A stretch of 64,000 nucleotides of DNA from contig JBANDB010000009.1 of NCBI GenBank assembly GCA_037576215.1, forward strand, positions 868,001 to 932,000. The letters are read 5' to 3'. The stretch's first letter is position 1. Each line of letters begins with the position of its first letter. The position numbers and the translations under genes are program-made. A model generated the notes under the pieces. It saw nothing but the letters and a program-made list of their open reading frames with translations, was not told the DNA's origin and did no database searches. Positions 47,562 through 60,000 of this stretch are shown here, in pieces. This DNA is from Armillaria gallica (Eukaryota > Basidiomycota > Agaricomycetes > Agaricales > Physalacriaceae).

Positions 47562-49061
47562 TGATGAGCCTCCAGGCTCTGTACGCTCAGAATTTGTGGA
47601 TTTACCCATCCATCACCCAATATCTTCAAAACGATGCCATTATAATCCCCACACACTCCATAATACTGCCAACTCTGGATAATACCATGGATTTTTGCAG
47701 TATAGGCCACAAACATTCAGATCCAGTCTTAAAACCATGACATCCACTCCTCATGCACTCCATTATCCTTCCCAGCTCACCTCGCATCACAATTACCATA
47801 TCTCATCACGGCAAGGCACCTTTGATCGACAATCATCCTAAAACAGGGTTGCTACATCACTCAGAAGCATCTGGTTGATGTGCCCATCAATCATTTAATG
47901 AAATGACGTGATTGACGCGAGTACCCTTCCAGCTACGATAATCACAGCTATGGCAACTATAGACTGCATTTACTAAGGCTGTTACAGTGCCAAGACTTCG
48001 AATTATCGTTGCCCCACACATACACCTCAGCATGGCAACTGCAGCTCAATAATCCACAGCTACACAGCACCTTATGATCTGCTCATCGCTCACCAAAACC
48101 ACATGGTTTGCATCCATACACGGCAACGTCGAGGACTTGCTGTTACTTTAGAACCACAGATACCAATACACAAAATCTTGCGTCAATAACTTGCTTTTGT
48201 CTTTTAATGCCACAACATCGCTTCGCCTTCACCATATAGGATTGTTTTATCGCTTTCACCTTCTACATCGCCATCGTTTTCATCACCCAGTTCAGTATTG
48301 CCTCCATGTAGGCCCAGTTCAGCTCCATAGGATCACCCTTGTCTTTATCATTGTTCGGAGTTGCCATGCATCTATTGCTGCAGCACCCCACTCAGCACCT
48401 CAGTTGCTACAATTTCTACCAGTTTCTTGCAGTCTCCGTATGTTTATTGCTATTGTTTCGACTCACAATATTAGGTACACCCCAAGCCATGTTTACTAGG
48501 CTATTTCGACATCTTCTAGTCCATTGCCATGATTTCTAGAGCATTGCAACGATTTCTAGCGTGTTGCTACGATTTCTAGAGCATTGCTACGATTTCCAGT
48601 CCTTCCACACAATTACTCATCCTCCCCCATGATTACTAGCTCATTGCTATGTCTTCTAGCCCTCCCACACGATTTCTAGTCCCTCCCCACGTTTTCTCGA
48701 CCGTTGCAACGATTTCTAGCGCATTGCTACGATTTCTAGACCCATTTTCGTGGTCTCTAGACCGTTTTCACAGTTTCTATCACAGTTTCTTGGTATTCAA
48801 GTCATACCAGATTCCGTCCCATCTTGTTTATCGAGATCCTTCCCGGCTTACAGCCAACGTCTATTAGTACTCCTTGACCAAGAGTACTACTTCGCTGACT
48901 TAAAGTCACAGTGTATCTTGTGTTATTGAGGAATTGACCGCACGGAGGTGCACCAAACCACTCGCAAACACATTGCCTTGATTGCTGTGTTGCTATGTTA
49001 ATTGCCTAAGCTCTCTCCGAGTTTTGGGTGTTGCCATTGCCATGGAAGTCTAGGCTCATCA
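47562..49061 (-). mobile_element. S repeat, copy 2
   Basis: 1500 bases, opposite in orientation to S1. Ends are TGATGAGCC and GGCTCATCA. Flanks are CTGG (47558-47561) and CCAG (49062-49065), which are the two single-step CpG-decay products of CCGG. It contains a tandem array of about 25-base units of the type ACGATTTCTAG at 48525-48770. CpG-poor relative to S1. Confidence 0.82.
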
Positions 49062-49350
49062 CCAGTGACCCATTTTGTGAAATTTGCACCTCTAATGCCT
49101 GCCAAGTGGCTAGGAGATCCACCCATTCTAACCCAAGATTGGTATCTGTGAGATACTGGACTGCTGAGGGTAACCAGCCTACAGAAACCACTGCACAAGA
49201 TGCTGGTGGCTTTTGTGCATGTTTGCTGGTCCTCCTCTTGTGATCCTCTCCACCATCATCATCTGCAATCACTGACTCTCCCTCTCCCTGTAATCCCTCA
49301 ATTGCTCTGTGTTGTCACTTCTGCAGTTCGCTGTTCACCATCAAAACTGG

Positions 49351-50710
49351 TGATGTGCTCAGTAATGGCGAGTGGCAAATGGACTAGAGGCTGGAAATGA
49401 ACACCAACAACACTAAACCAATCACTAACTCTACACTTATCACCAATGTATTGAATTTGGGCATTTTGAGTATAATAGAAGCACTCTGCAGACTTCAATA
49501 ATCAAGGAAAGTTGTTTAAAGATGTTTTATTTCATTACTAGTGAGCTATACAAGCGTACTACTCGCACTAGCGGGGTTGGTAAGACACAATTGGATGAAT
49601 AGTGACTCGACTTGAGCTACTGCACTTGCTCTGACTGGGACTGCTTCAAACTAGTGGCTCTCTTGGCCCTATAATGTCTTACAAGTGAATAAACACTTGA
49701 CTAGTCACTTTCTAGGCAGACTAGTGGCACTCTTGGCCTAAGAATAATACTTTAAACTTTGAGAACTTGCTTGAACTAACTTCAAAACACTCTTGGCCTT
49801 TGCAGGACACAAAAGATTGCTCTAAGACACTTCTATTCACTCAAGGCTATGGGTAACTTAGCGACTAGTAGCTGCTTCATTGAGGTTAAGCACAAAAGCC
49901 TTTAATTGGGGCACTAGATACTGACTAGGTCACAATTGCAGGTATGGCTTGCCTGCTGCATGTGCACCTATTCTACTACTTATATACTGACAAACAAGGT
50001 ATGATCAAGATATAAATAACTGACTAGAGGGGTATTATTGATAAGGATTTCTTGGCTAGTCACGAATAATGGTGAATAATCATGCAATAGTCGGCCTAGA
50101 AACAGTTGCTTGCTGACTAGTGAGCCTAGGAGCTCAGCTAGCAGTTGTATTCCATGTCCTGGGCCCAGCGACGCTCCACTAGTGTCAAGGATAAATGACT
50201 AGCCAGGTGAGCGTGCCTGTAACAGCTGTCAATTGTGATCGAAGGTGCAGCCCAGCTATACTAGTACCGATCACAATGGATCTGTATCGCACTCATCGGA
50301 TCTGCCACAAGGTTAATCCATTGCTAATTCATCTCTAAGTCCTGTTTCGAGATTGCCATGTGACTAGTTAACCTGACTTAGGCGTTTATGCCCAGATCGA
50401 CTCGCTAGTGACCGAACGTTACGAGATTTGTGTCCTCTGCTTCTTGTTTGGTGCGCTAGTCACATTACTTGTCCACTAGTGGCTGTATTCACTTAGCCCT
50501 GTTAGCAGTCAAGTCACTAGTATGGCCGGCTGGTAGATTTAACCCACTAGTGGTATCACATCTAAGTCCTGGCTCTACTAGTTGCATACTAGTCTAACTA
50601 TGAGCTCAAAGCCTCAGCTATAGTCCTCTAAGTATCACTAATGTAAGATAGATATGCAATAGTATTATAAAATCGCAAAATCTAGGTGTGAACATGTAGA
50701 CAGTGTATCA
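49351..50710 (+). mobile_element. R repeat, copy 3 (diverged)
   Basis: 1360 bases, same orientation as R1. It begins TGATGTGCTCAG and ends CAGTGTATCA. Flanks are CTGG (49347-49350) and CCGG (50711-50714), a duplication with one CpG transition. Many CpG sites of R1/R2 are TG or CA here (for example GCCGCTTTGTCGAGG in R1, GCTGCTTCATTGAGG here), so it is older or more heavily methylated. Confidence 0.85.
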
Positions 50711-51476
50711 CCGGTGTGAGCTTGCCATCAACATCTGTCAAAAAAGATGATCTCAGGACCACAGAGAGAAGGTCAGCATTAATTCTGTGCTTGTCAATCT
50801 GATCACTGCCAGGACTAGGTAACAGTGGCAGTTGGGACCCCTCGAGCTCAGGCTGCAGACATTGGTGGTGTTCAGTGGAAATCCTAAGGTCCACCCCATC
50901 ATCATCTCCAAATGTTGTGCCTGATGTAAAGGGGAAGCTCTCTCCCTCATCATCAAAGACTGTGCATCCTAACAGATTATCGTAGGTGAGCCAATCACGC
51001 TCCATTGCACCCATCAAGAAGTATTCATGGCCAAATGTGGTGTCTTGCCAGAATAACTGTGGATCAAACTCTTCTCCACCAAGTTTCCCGCTCCTTTCAG
51101 TAGGTGCTGACGTTAATTCAGAATGACTAGTCGGAATTATACTGGAACTGGCAACATTGGCATTGGAGGGGGAGGGACTGGAAGGATTGGGGGGAGACTG
51201 CATCGAACATAGGAGAACAGCAGGAATCAGTGCTGATGGTGGCTGGAACAAAGGTATGGGAGGGGAAGGTGAGGAAGGAGGCATTGAGATAAGACCAGAT
51301 AATCCAGGTGTCACTTCGCATTCATCGTCATCAACAGTCTCTTTCAACACTTGAAGATCTGCTTGGTTACATGCTCACTTTGCTTGCAGCTCTGGTGCTA
51401 CATGAAAAATTGGTCAGTGGTTCGTCTCTCTCTGAGATGGGGTAAACACTTACAGAACAGGGTCTTGAGGAACCAT

Positions 51477-53097
51477 TGATGAGCCTAGACTTTCATGGCA
51501 ATGGCAACACCCAAAACTCGGAGGGAGCTTAGGCAATGTGTTTGCAAGTGGTTTGGTGCACCTCCGTGTGGTCAATTCCTCAATAACACAAGATACACTG
51601 CAACTTTTCAGTCAGCAAAGTAGTACTCTTGGTCAAGGAGTACTAATAGATGTTGGCTATAAGCCTGGATGGATCTTGATAAACGAGATGGGATGGAATC
51701 TGGTATGACTTGAATACAAAGAAACTGTGATAGGAACTGCGAAAACAGTCTAGAGACCACGAAAATGAGTCTAGAAATTGTAGCAATGCACTAGAAATCG
51801 TAGCGATGAACTAGTAATCATGGGGAAGGACTGGAAAACATGGGGAGGGACTAGAAACTGTTGTGATGCTCTAGTAATTGTGGGGGAGGGCTAGAAATCG
51901 TGGCAATGGACTAGAAGATGTCGAAATAGCCTAGTAAACATGGCTTGGGGTGTACCTAATATTGTGAGTCAAAACAATAGCAATAAACGTACGGAGACTG
52001 CAAGAAACTGGTAGAAATTGTAGCAACTGAGGTGCTGAGTGGGGTGCTGCAGCAATAGATGCATGGCAACTCCGAACAATGATAAAGATGAGGGTGATCC
52101 TATGGAGCTGAACTGGGCCTACACGGAGGCAATACTGAACTGGGTGATGAAAACGATGGCGATGTAGAAGGTGAAAGTGATGAAACAATCCTATGTGGTG
52201 AAAGTGAAGCGATGTTGTGGCATTAAAAGACAAAAGCAAGTTATTGATGCAAGATTTTGTGTATTGGTGCAACCAACAATGTTTAAAGAGTAAAGCAAGC
52301 AGTGGGGAATAACTTGGAGTAACCGTAGCTGACTGGTAATGCCATAGCCTCGTCAACTATGTAAGAACTAGCTCTAAAAATGCGGTATCTACCTAGTTTT
52401 TATACTACAAGTATGATTTTATAAATCAAATATTCTTCGGAGCCTTAGTAAGGCTGTAAGTCCTTGGCTTTTGTAATAGCCATAGTAAATATATGGTATC
52501 TGTGGTTCTAAAGTAACAGCAAGTCCTCAATGTTGCCATGTATGGATGCGAACTGTGTGGTTTTATTGAGCGATGAGTGGATCATGAGGTGCTGTTTAGC
52601 TGCGGATTATTGAGCTGCAGTTGCCATACTGAGGTGTACACTTGGGTCAACGATAATTCGAGGTCTTGGCACTGTAACAGCCTTAGTAAACATGGTCTAT
52701 AGTTGCTGTAGCTGTAATTATCGTAGCTGGGAGGGTACTCACGTCAATCACATCATTTCATTAAATGATTGATGGGCACATCAACCAGATGCTTCTGAGT
52801 GATGTAGCAACCCTGTTTTAGGATGATTGTCAATCAAAGGTGCCTTGCCATGATGAGATACGGTAATTGTGATGCGAGGCGAGCTGGGAAGGATAATGGA
52901 GTGCATGAGGAGTGGATGTCACAGTTTTAGGATTGTATCTGGGTTTTTGTGGCTTATACTGTGAAAATCCATGGTATTATCATGTGTTGGCAGTATTATG
53001 GAGTGTGTGAGGGTTATAATGGCATTGTTTCAAAGGTATTGGGTGATGGATGGCTAAATCCACAAATTCTGAGTGTACAGAGCCTGGAGGTTCATCA
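51477..53097 (+). mobile_element. S repeat, copy 3
   Basis: 1621 bases, same orientation as S1. It begins TGATGAGCCTAGAC and ends GGAGGTTCATCA, flanked by CCAT on both sides (51473-51476 and 53098-53101). A tandem array of CTAGAAAT(C/T)GT-type units lies at 51770-51930. A minus-strand open frame of 141 residues (51931-52356) has a shorter counterpart in S2 but no known domain. Confidence 0.83.
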
Positions 53098-54147
53098 CCA
53101 TCCATAAGGAGTGATTACACCTTCCTCAAAGGTCATACGACAAGTGCTGGAGTCCTTCAGATCAACTGAGTGATGGATATATTCATCCTTGAAATGTTTC
53201 TTGTGCCCATTGACACCAACATGAAAACTGGGTATTCATGAGATTTAATTGACAATGACAGCAAGAGTTCGACTGACCTTCCTGTATGTATATTTCCCCC
53301 ATTGGCTGGATCTGGACCTCCTGCTATCACTGTGAACCACCATCCAGTCTGTAATGCAAGGTCATGGAGAAAGTGATTGAGAAGAGTAGGTGCAGCATCA
53401 ATGGCACTGAGGAAATCCAAACTAATGTCAATTATAGATGGAGATGGAAAATTCAAAATGATGCACTCAAGGTATTCTTCTGAGCTCCATTCTCCTCTCT
53501 GGAAAGCCTCAGCTCACTCCTCATGAAGCTGTTCTAGAGCATCAAAAACTTCAGCCTTAACTTCTTTGCTTTTGGATTTAAATGTTTCTTAGGTGAGCTT
53601 GTTAATAAGAGTGAGCTTCTGGCCTTGGGTGAGGGGGGTACAAGACAGTCGGATAGCTTTCTTTACAGCAGGTTGCACATGGATTTTGTAATAGTGCCAA
53701 GAATAGATTTGAATTGCCTGAAGATGGTGGTGTGATTTCAAGGAAAATATGATCTTCTTCTTTGGGGAAGCGGCCATCAATTTGCCAGTGGCGGTACTCA
53801 TAACCACAATATGAGCTTTGCTGCAGTTATTGTTAAACTTAGTCTTGATTTGCTACTCATTCCCATTAGTAGAGGTACATATCTGATTAATAATATAAGC
53901 TCACATTTTTCCATGTCTGGTAATGTGCATTCTGTTTCACTCATTTTGCAACATCATCCAGACTATTACCAACAATTGTTTCTGCACATTCTAGTAATGG
54001 CCAACACTCCATGAATTCAACAACCATAGCTGCCAAAAAAGTCCTGATAGTGCCATCCAGGCAAGCTTGATGGAATTTTGCTAAGCGGTTGGCAAACCAG
54101 GCATTCTGTTCTGGGGTACACCAGCCGGCCGGTGCCATCTGTAACAA

Positions 54148-56239
54148 TCATTATTAGTTCCAGAAAAACAGAAATGTTCTGCAAGTGTACCTTTTGGTTA
54201 AGCACCCTAGAAAACCTTTCCACAAATAGTAGATACAAGCATGCCGGCCAGCAGCTGTTCTTGCAGGAGATCCTGTGAAACTGTACAGTTATTCTCTGTT
54301 TAGTGTATTGGATGCTCACTGTAGGGCTATTCCTGATCAGTAATGATGACACTCAGCCCTGAAAGTTATCTGGAGAGTCTCGATAGTACTCAGCTTGCAC
54401 AGCTGGTCTTGGCTCTTGAGCAGCTTGGTCTTGTCTTGGGTATTGTTTCTCTTGGCATTAATCTTTATTTGATATCAAGTTGATATCTGCCCATTTTAGC
54501 TCCAGCAGCACTGTCTACCATACCTAATCCCACTTGTTTAGTTGTGACCAATGAGTCCAATCACTCTCATGCTTCTCCATCCCTTAGTGGTGGTAGGGCC
54601 ACATCAAATGTGGTAGATGTGGCTGTTTCTGTCACTATGGTTCCTGGTTAGTGTATTCTTGTCTTTTCTCTGTGACGTTCACTCACTTTCTTTCTCAGAG
54701 ACAAACACCAGGTCACTCCCACTGCCCAGAAAGTGTAACAAAGCAAGTCGAGGTCGGTCTTCAGGATCTGGAGGCCAGCATGCATGCACCGCTACTTGTT
54801 GTACATGGTATACTGTCACTGTTGGTTACAAAGTGGGAATCTTTCAAGGATGGTGAGCATTCTCCACAAGGATTGTCCCTCCCATAGCCTCAATCTGTGT
54901 TTCTGCAGGAACGTTGTTGCTCCATTGGTCCTTGGTGTTGATGGTGCCATCTACCTACCTCACCCCTTCCACGCTGCTGCCTGCACTTACTATGCTAATG
55001 CTATGGCTAGCGATGAAGTTGAGATCATACTCACCAACAATGAGGATGATGCTTAGGGTATGTAATAGATTTTGTGCTCATTCTACTAGTTCGCTGCCAT
55101 TATATATGTTCTATTTCAATATTGCTGTAGTATTAATGATGCAATGAAAACTATTTTGCTACATACTGATGCAACAACTTATAATGTTGGTACACCTTTG
55201 TCAGGATATCCACACCCTCAAGCATACCACAAAGGATATCCTCTAGCCAATGCTCAATGTCCTGCATAGCCTTCCAAATATGTTGTACTTCCACCAGATC
55301 ATCCTCCACACCACTGGCATTCAGAATCCTATCCTCAAATTTTGTGACATCTTGAATGATTTCCCCAATCTTCATCAGCTCTTGACAAAACTCATCATTG
55401 TCTTCTTGGGGTGTCTTCTGAGTTACTGTTTTCATAAACATGAGATACAGTCTCTCTGCATAAGCATGAGGAGAATGATTGACTAAAGTTAGAAAGTCAC
55501 TGTTCTTTCGGTGAACTCGGTTGAGTAGTTGCTTCGTCAAAGATTTAGCACTATTAAGCATACATAAAGAGTTACAGTTGTGGGGTGAAAACAGCATAGC
55601 GTACACTTCTTTTGGTGCTGGTTGTTGAATATTTTCATGCATTGCAGTGGTAGAAACCTGCATGGGTCTAGAATGGTTTGTCAATGGGGGATGCAATATT
55701 ACTGACAGGTGCTCATGGATGTGCTACCCAGTACTTCTGTTGGCAGCGTTTATTGATTTTACTTTTATGCCTGAGAAAAACATTTAGTCAAGGTTGATAA
55801 GTCCCATGGCTTAGTGTACTTAGCATAAGATCTAGCACTACTTGCTGCATGAGCCTGACTCTGCTCATCTTGGGAGTGGTATTTTCGGGGACAACCCACC
55901 AACAAAGGCATTGAGGTTAGAGATTAAAGTGCACATTTTTGATTGAACATTGAGTCAAATTTAGGCTTCATCTGACAAAAATTACAGGGTATCATTCTAG
56001 TGGGTAAATCATATAAATATGAAAGGTACAGCTGTCCTGAATGTTTTTGAGAGATTTTGTAGACTAATAAATACAAACTGACCTTAAGAAATGATAAACT
56101 TTGGTATTAACTAGATGACAATGATATCAGTGACTGACCAGGCCAGATGGTCCAGACCATGTGACTCATACTTGTAAGCCTGTACAGACCTGAAACATTG
56201 GTTTTATGGCTGCAGTAAGCTAAATCAGTTTGGTATCCA
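54148..56239. other. Unassigned decayed sequence
   Basis: A minus-strand frame of 181 residues at 55151-55696 has a helical, charged C-terminal half (EDDLVEVQHIWKAMQDIEHW) and could be a real but unknown gene fragment. Plus-strand frames at 54617-55056 overlap in several frames. No family recognised. Confidence 0.35.
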
Positions 56240-56640
56240 ACCATCATCTGCTTATCTCCCCCCCTCCTGCCAGACAGGCTTCAGATATGAGGAGGAAGAG
56301 TATCTCGCAAAAAATGCCATCCACTTTCATCTCTTTGAAAGTGGTCAATATGCTGCCTTGAGTGATGTATGGCTGGATGCAATATGGCAGCCACATGTCC
56401 TGTACTGGCCACCAAAAGATTGCAGTGATAGTGGGTTGATAGAACATTGCCAGGTGTGTAATAATAATTTTATCCCTTGAGCTTGTTTTAATCTTTCTGT
56501 TCTATAGCATGTATGACATGCTCTTCAGTGGTTATACAACACTCTGGACCCAGAGACTCGTGAAAAACAACTAGCTCATGCTGCGAATCACCAACCTGAG
56601 GTTCTTCCCCCTGGACCACCAGAATCTTGACACTCAACAG
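56240..56640 (+). pseudogene. Unidentified two-exon fragment
   Basis: A first segment reads TGFRYEEEEYLAKNAIHFHL, ESGQYAALSDVWLDAIWQ and VLYWPPKDCSDSGLIEHCQ up to a GTGTGT donor at about 56453. After a TAG acceptor near 56508 a second segment reads ALQWLYNTLDPETREKQLAH to a TGA near 56630, with one internal stop. Composition and splice sites suggest a former gene. Function unknown. It may be an upstream gene of the KDZ element. Confidence 0.45.
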
Positions 56641-57033
56641 TCCAACAAACTATCACCCATGTACAATGACAAATTGACATGATCAAACCTCCTACCCCCA
56701 AACAGATCACCAAGTCCACAGCACTTCATGCAGCCAAGTATGTGGTCAGAGTACGTCTATGCCAGTTGAAGGAAGTGGAAGAGTGTCACAGCAGATGTCT
56801 TGCTTGCAGTCAGCACATTCAGACACTTTACAAGCATCACCAGCAGAGCTAGATCATGTTGCATAGACATGGTACCATTTAATCTGATTCACTTTGGTTC
56901 CAGACATCGCAAGACTGTTTCTATGAATGAATATGAGCTAGATAATGAGTCATAGTGGCAAGCCATCATCTAAATGAACTCATGGTATTTTCCATTTAAA
57001 TATCCTTGCTAACTATATACCAGGGCCTCCTAC

Positions 57034-60000
57034 TTGTTCATCTCAGCCCACCAATGGCTGTCCTTTGTGCTCCCAAGCCTAAAGCCAAATGACGACGTGT
57101 TGGATGGAACAGTCATTCTATTGAGCTGTACGCTGATACGAGTGATGTTCCCCCTGCTAACCGCTGCCATCATCACCACTCATGGTCATTTGCAGGACCA
57201 TCTGGAGGCAGCTCTTCGGTCAAGCATGGCTTCATACATCTTCCGGTATCTCCCCGCAAATGGAAAATGACATCTCCCGTGAATTTCCATGATCTCCCTG
57301 AACTCATAGCAGGATCCAACGACCTCAATGACCAGGATACTGCACACCATGAAGAGTTTCACCTCGATCCCAAGGCATATGCATTAGCCATGGCCAGTGA
57401 TGTCAAAGACATAGCAACAGCACCTCGACAGCATATTTACATGGTGAGAACCTTGACTATATTCTGTATTGCAATATCTAATTCATTTGCTAGTACAACC
57501 CTCTCCTAACATTCAGTTCACATGTAGATGAATACATAGCGGAAAGTCTGAGAAGGGAGGGCCATGGAGATGCCATCTCACAGAATTGCTGCTCTGGACT
57601 TGGCTGTGAGGATACAGATATTCGCTTCCACTGCATCACCTGCAGAGATGCAAGGTTTTTTGCAACATCTGTATCATTTCATTACATGTGGCATGTCCAA
57701 CTGTAAGACCCAAACTTTCAATCTAGGGTAATGCAACAGCTGTATCGCGTTCGTACAGTCACCGTTGAGTCCCATGATGATTGACCGTCAAGATTTGACT
57801 AATAGCACTTAGCGAGAAGGAGTGTGTTTTGGTATGAATAAACTTTAGCTCAAAGCTAGGGAATATACAGCTTTGAGTACACTACTTATATACTAGAGTG
57901 AGGGTCCTGTAATGAGTACTAAGATGAGGGTACTGTGTTAGAAAGTGAATAAGCCAAGTACATGGTAGCCGAGAATATGACATGTCAGTGGAGTGTGATG
58001 TCGTGAAGATTTATGAAGGCTCCATGGAGTCGCAGATCTAAAGATAAGATAAGAGTAAGTGCTGAAGATAAGATAAGATAAGAGGCACTTAGGTAAAGAA
58101 ATGAATAAATTGTAACACCAACACATGTCATTCAGGTATGTATGCCATTTTCGCTAGATAGATCTTGGTGCCTAATCTATTTTGCAGCATTGGAATGGCA
58201 ATTACTTTGACAAAGTTCCCCTTTGTGACCTTGGGATGTGATATCAAGTGAGGCACCTGGGTGGAGAAATTTGCCTAAATCCATGACTGGCATTTAGCAA
58301 TCACTTTACCATCATTGACACCAATGGAATCCATGATGTCACCCTCGACTTCTGTAGCTGCATGTGGAAATGTCTGTTTGCCATGCAGCTTCAAAGCTCA
58401 TGGCTTTTCCCTGCCACAGATACCAAGCCACACACTGCTGTCACAACCACTGCTCTGGAACAGTTTCAAATGCTCACTTTCATGGGAAAGATATCAGTAT
58501 ATGAGTATTACCATTCCCTTGCTCGCTTAACAGACAATACAGGTATCAAGACTCCCTTGGTGAGATTATAATTGCTCCTTACATGGATCTGACTAATAAG
58601 GAGCCTTTAGGATAATTTTGATGCTTTCATCTGCATAGTACATGAGTGGTCTTTCATTCATCTGCTGAAAAGAGCAGGTATCAGTAATAATCATGGCAGA
58701 TGGAAGGCTGCCAAGCCAGGATCATGTGCCATGGAATGTCTGGCATGTCCACGATCTGGCATCAATATACTGGAACATGTTGATCCGGATGGGTATGTGT
58801 CTTCACTTTGCCTTGAGAGCATGAACTGAACCTCAATTTAGTCCCAATGCATGGGAGGATACCTTGTATGTTGGCATGGATGCTAATTTCCAACTGGAGA
58901 GGTTCAACATTTCAAGTGAAGACAAGGATCCAGGCTTAAGCAAGAGACTTGCATATTTCATGGACACCGAGACATTCCACAAGCATCTGAAATATTTTGA
59001 TAAATGAATTATCCAACCTCCAAGCACATGTAGCAACCAAGAAGCCATGAAAGGTGACAAACAGAGCTCCATCCGAACCCAAGATCTGGCAGCCAGCAGA
59101 GTAGGTGGTGTTGTTTGTACACATCATGAGCTGAAACTTCCACTATGTACAGTTGATCTACATGTCGGCGAGATGGGAGTCCTTCCTTCATGTACTATGT
59201 TATACTATGATCTCAAATATATTGCAGTCAAGTCAAGATTGATTTTGGCTACCTGACCACAGTCAGATGTTTTGCTGGTGTCCCATGCATAGTAATGTCT
59301 TACGATATTGTGTGTCAATGGTCTGTTAACCTTGAGGAGCGCATTGACATTTACAGCGACTTCATGTGACCAAAGATACCCAAGAAGGTATACCTTATTC
59401 CAAAGTTTCATCTTCCTGGCCATATCAAGGATTGTCAGGAAAAGTACTGTATGAGTTTCCATATACATGTTGGTGAGAATGATGGAGAAGTGCCTGAATG
59501 CAGTTGGGCTATATCTAATGGTGTTGCTGCATAAACGAGAGAGATGGGTCCTGGCCATCAATGTGAGAAACTAGATCAACATTTTGGGGATTTCAACTGG
59601 CAGAAAAATGTGTTGCAAGGTACATATGCTGTGTCAATCGTTTATTTTTGGGAATGACTAATACTACTCTAGGTGACACTCTACTTCATAAGATTAAGGA
59701 TGCCATGCCCAAGGCTTCTGAGCATGAAGACTGTTTTGAGCACTTCACAGCATCACTTCCTCAAAGCGATGTTGCAAAATGGACCAAGATAGTGGAGGAT
59801 TGGGAGGTAGATAGGAACAAGCCCAACCCTTTTGCTTGGACCGTCGCTAGTAAGTGCCAATGTATTGTCAGGATAGTTCAGGAAGCTGACAGCCTTCAGG
59901 CAAGACAGAAGCCACAATGTGTCTTCAATTAGCCTGAGAAGATGCTCAAGATGAAATTGCTGGTCTTGATGGAGACGAATTACATACTACATCACTGAAG

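Larger units (their letters stand above)
47137..54147 (-). pseudogene. Agaric conserved hypothetical gene split by three repeat insertions
   Basis: On the minus strand, pieces read in the order I recall for a common agaric hypothetical protein. First comes CTPEQNAWFANRLAKFHQAC ... WPL (54147-54000). Next are YSWHYYKIHVQPAVKKAIRL and LTQGQKLTLINKLT (about 53800-53590), then LALQTGWWFTVIAGGPDPAN (about 53350). An acidic low-complexity region with DPQLFWQDTTFGHEYF follows (51350-50715), then AVQYLTDTNLGLEWVDLLAT (about 49150). The last part is TWLQNQHYNVYPQ, FLTWWNTLQLDW, GPLL and GGQNGLVTML (47472-47137). S3, R3 and S2 interrupt it at 51477-53097, 49351-50710 and 47562-49061. Several stops are also present. 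Function unknown. The family assignment is from memory of its overall look and needs a search. Confidence 0.65.

Noticed and set aside
47562..47590. TGATGAG at the S ends resembling the hammerhead ribozyme core CUGAUGAG
   Set aside because: A small GAGCC...GGCTC hairpin follows, but the required GAAA and cleavage-site arrangement is absent.
51931..52356. 141-residue open frame within S3 with a counterpart in S2
   Set aside because: Composition is His/Leu/Ser-rich and low complexity, the counterpart is shorter, and S1 has no clear equivalent; probably not coding.
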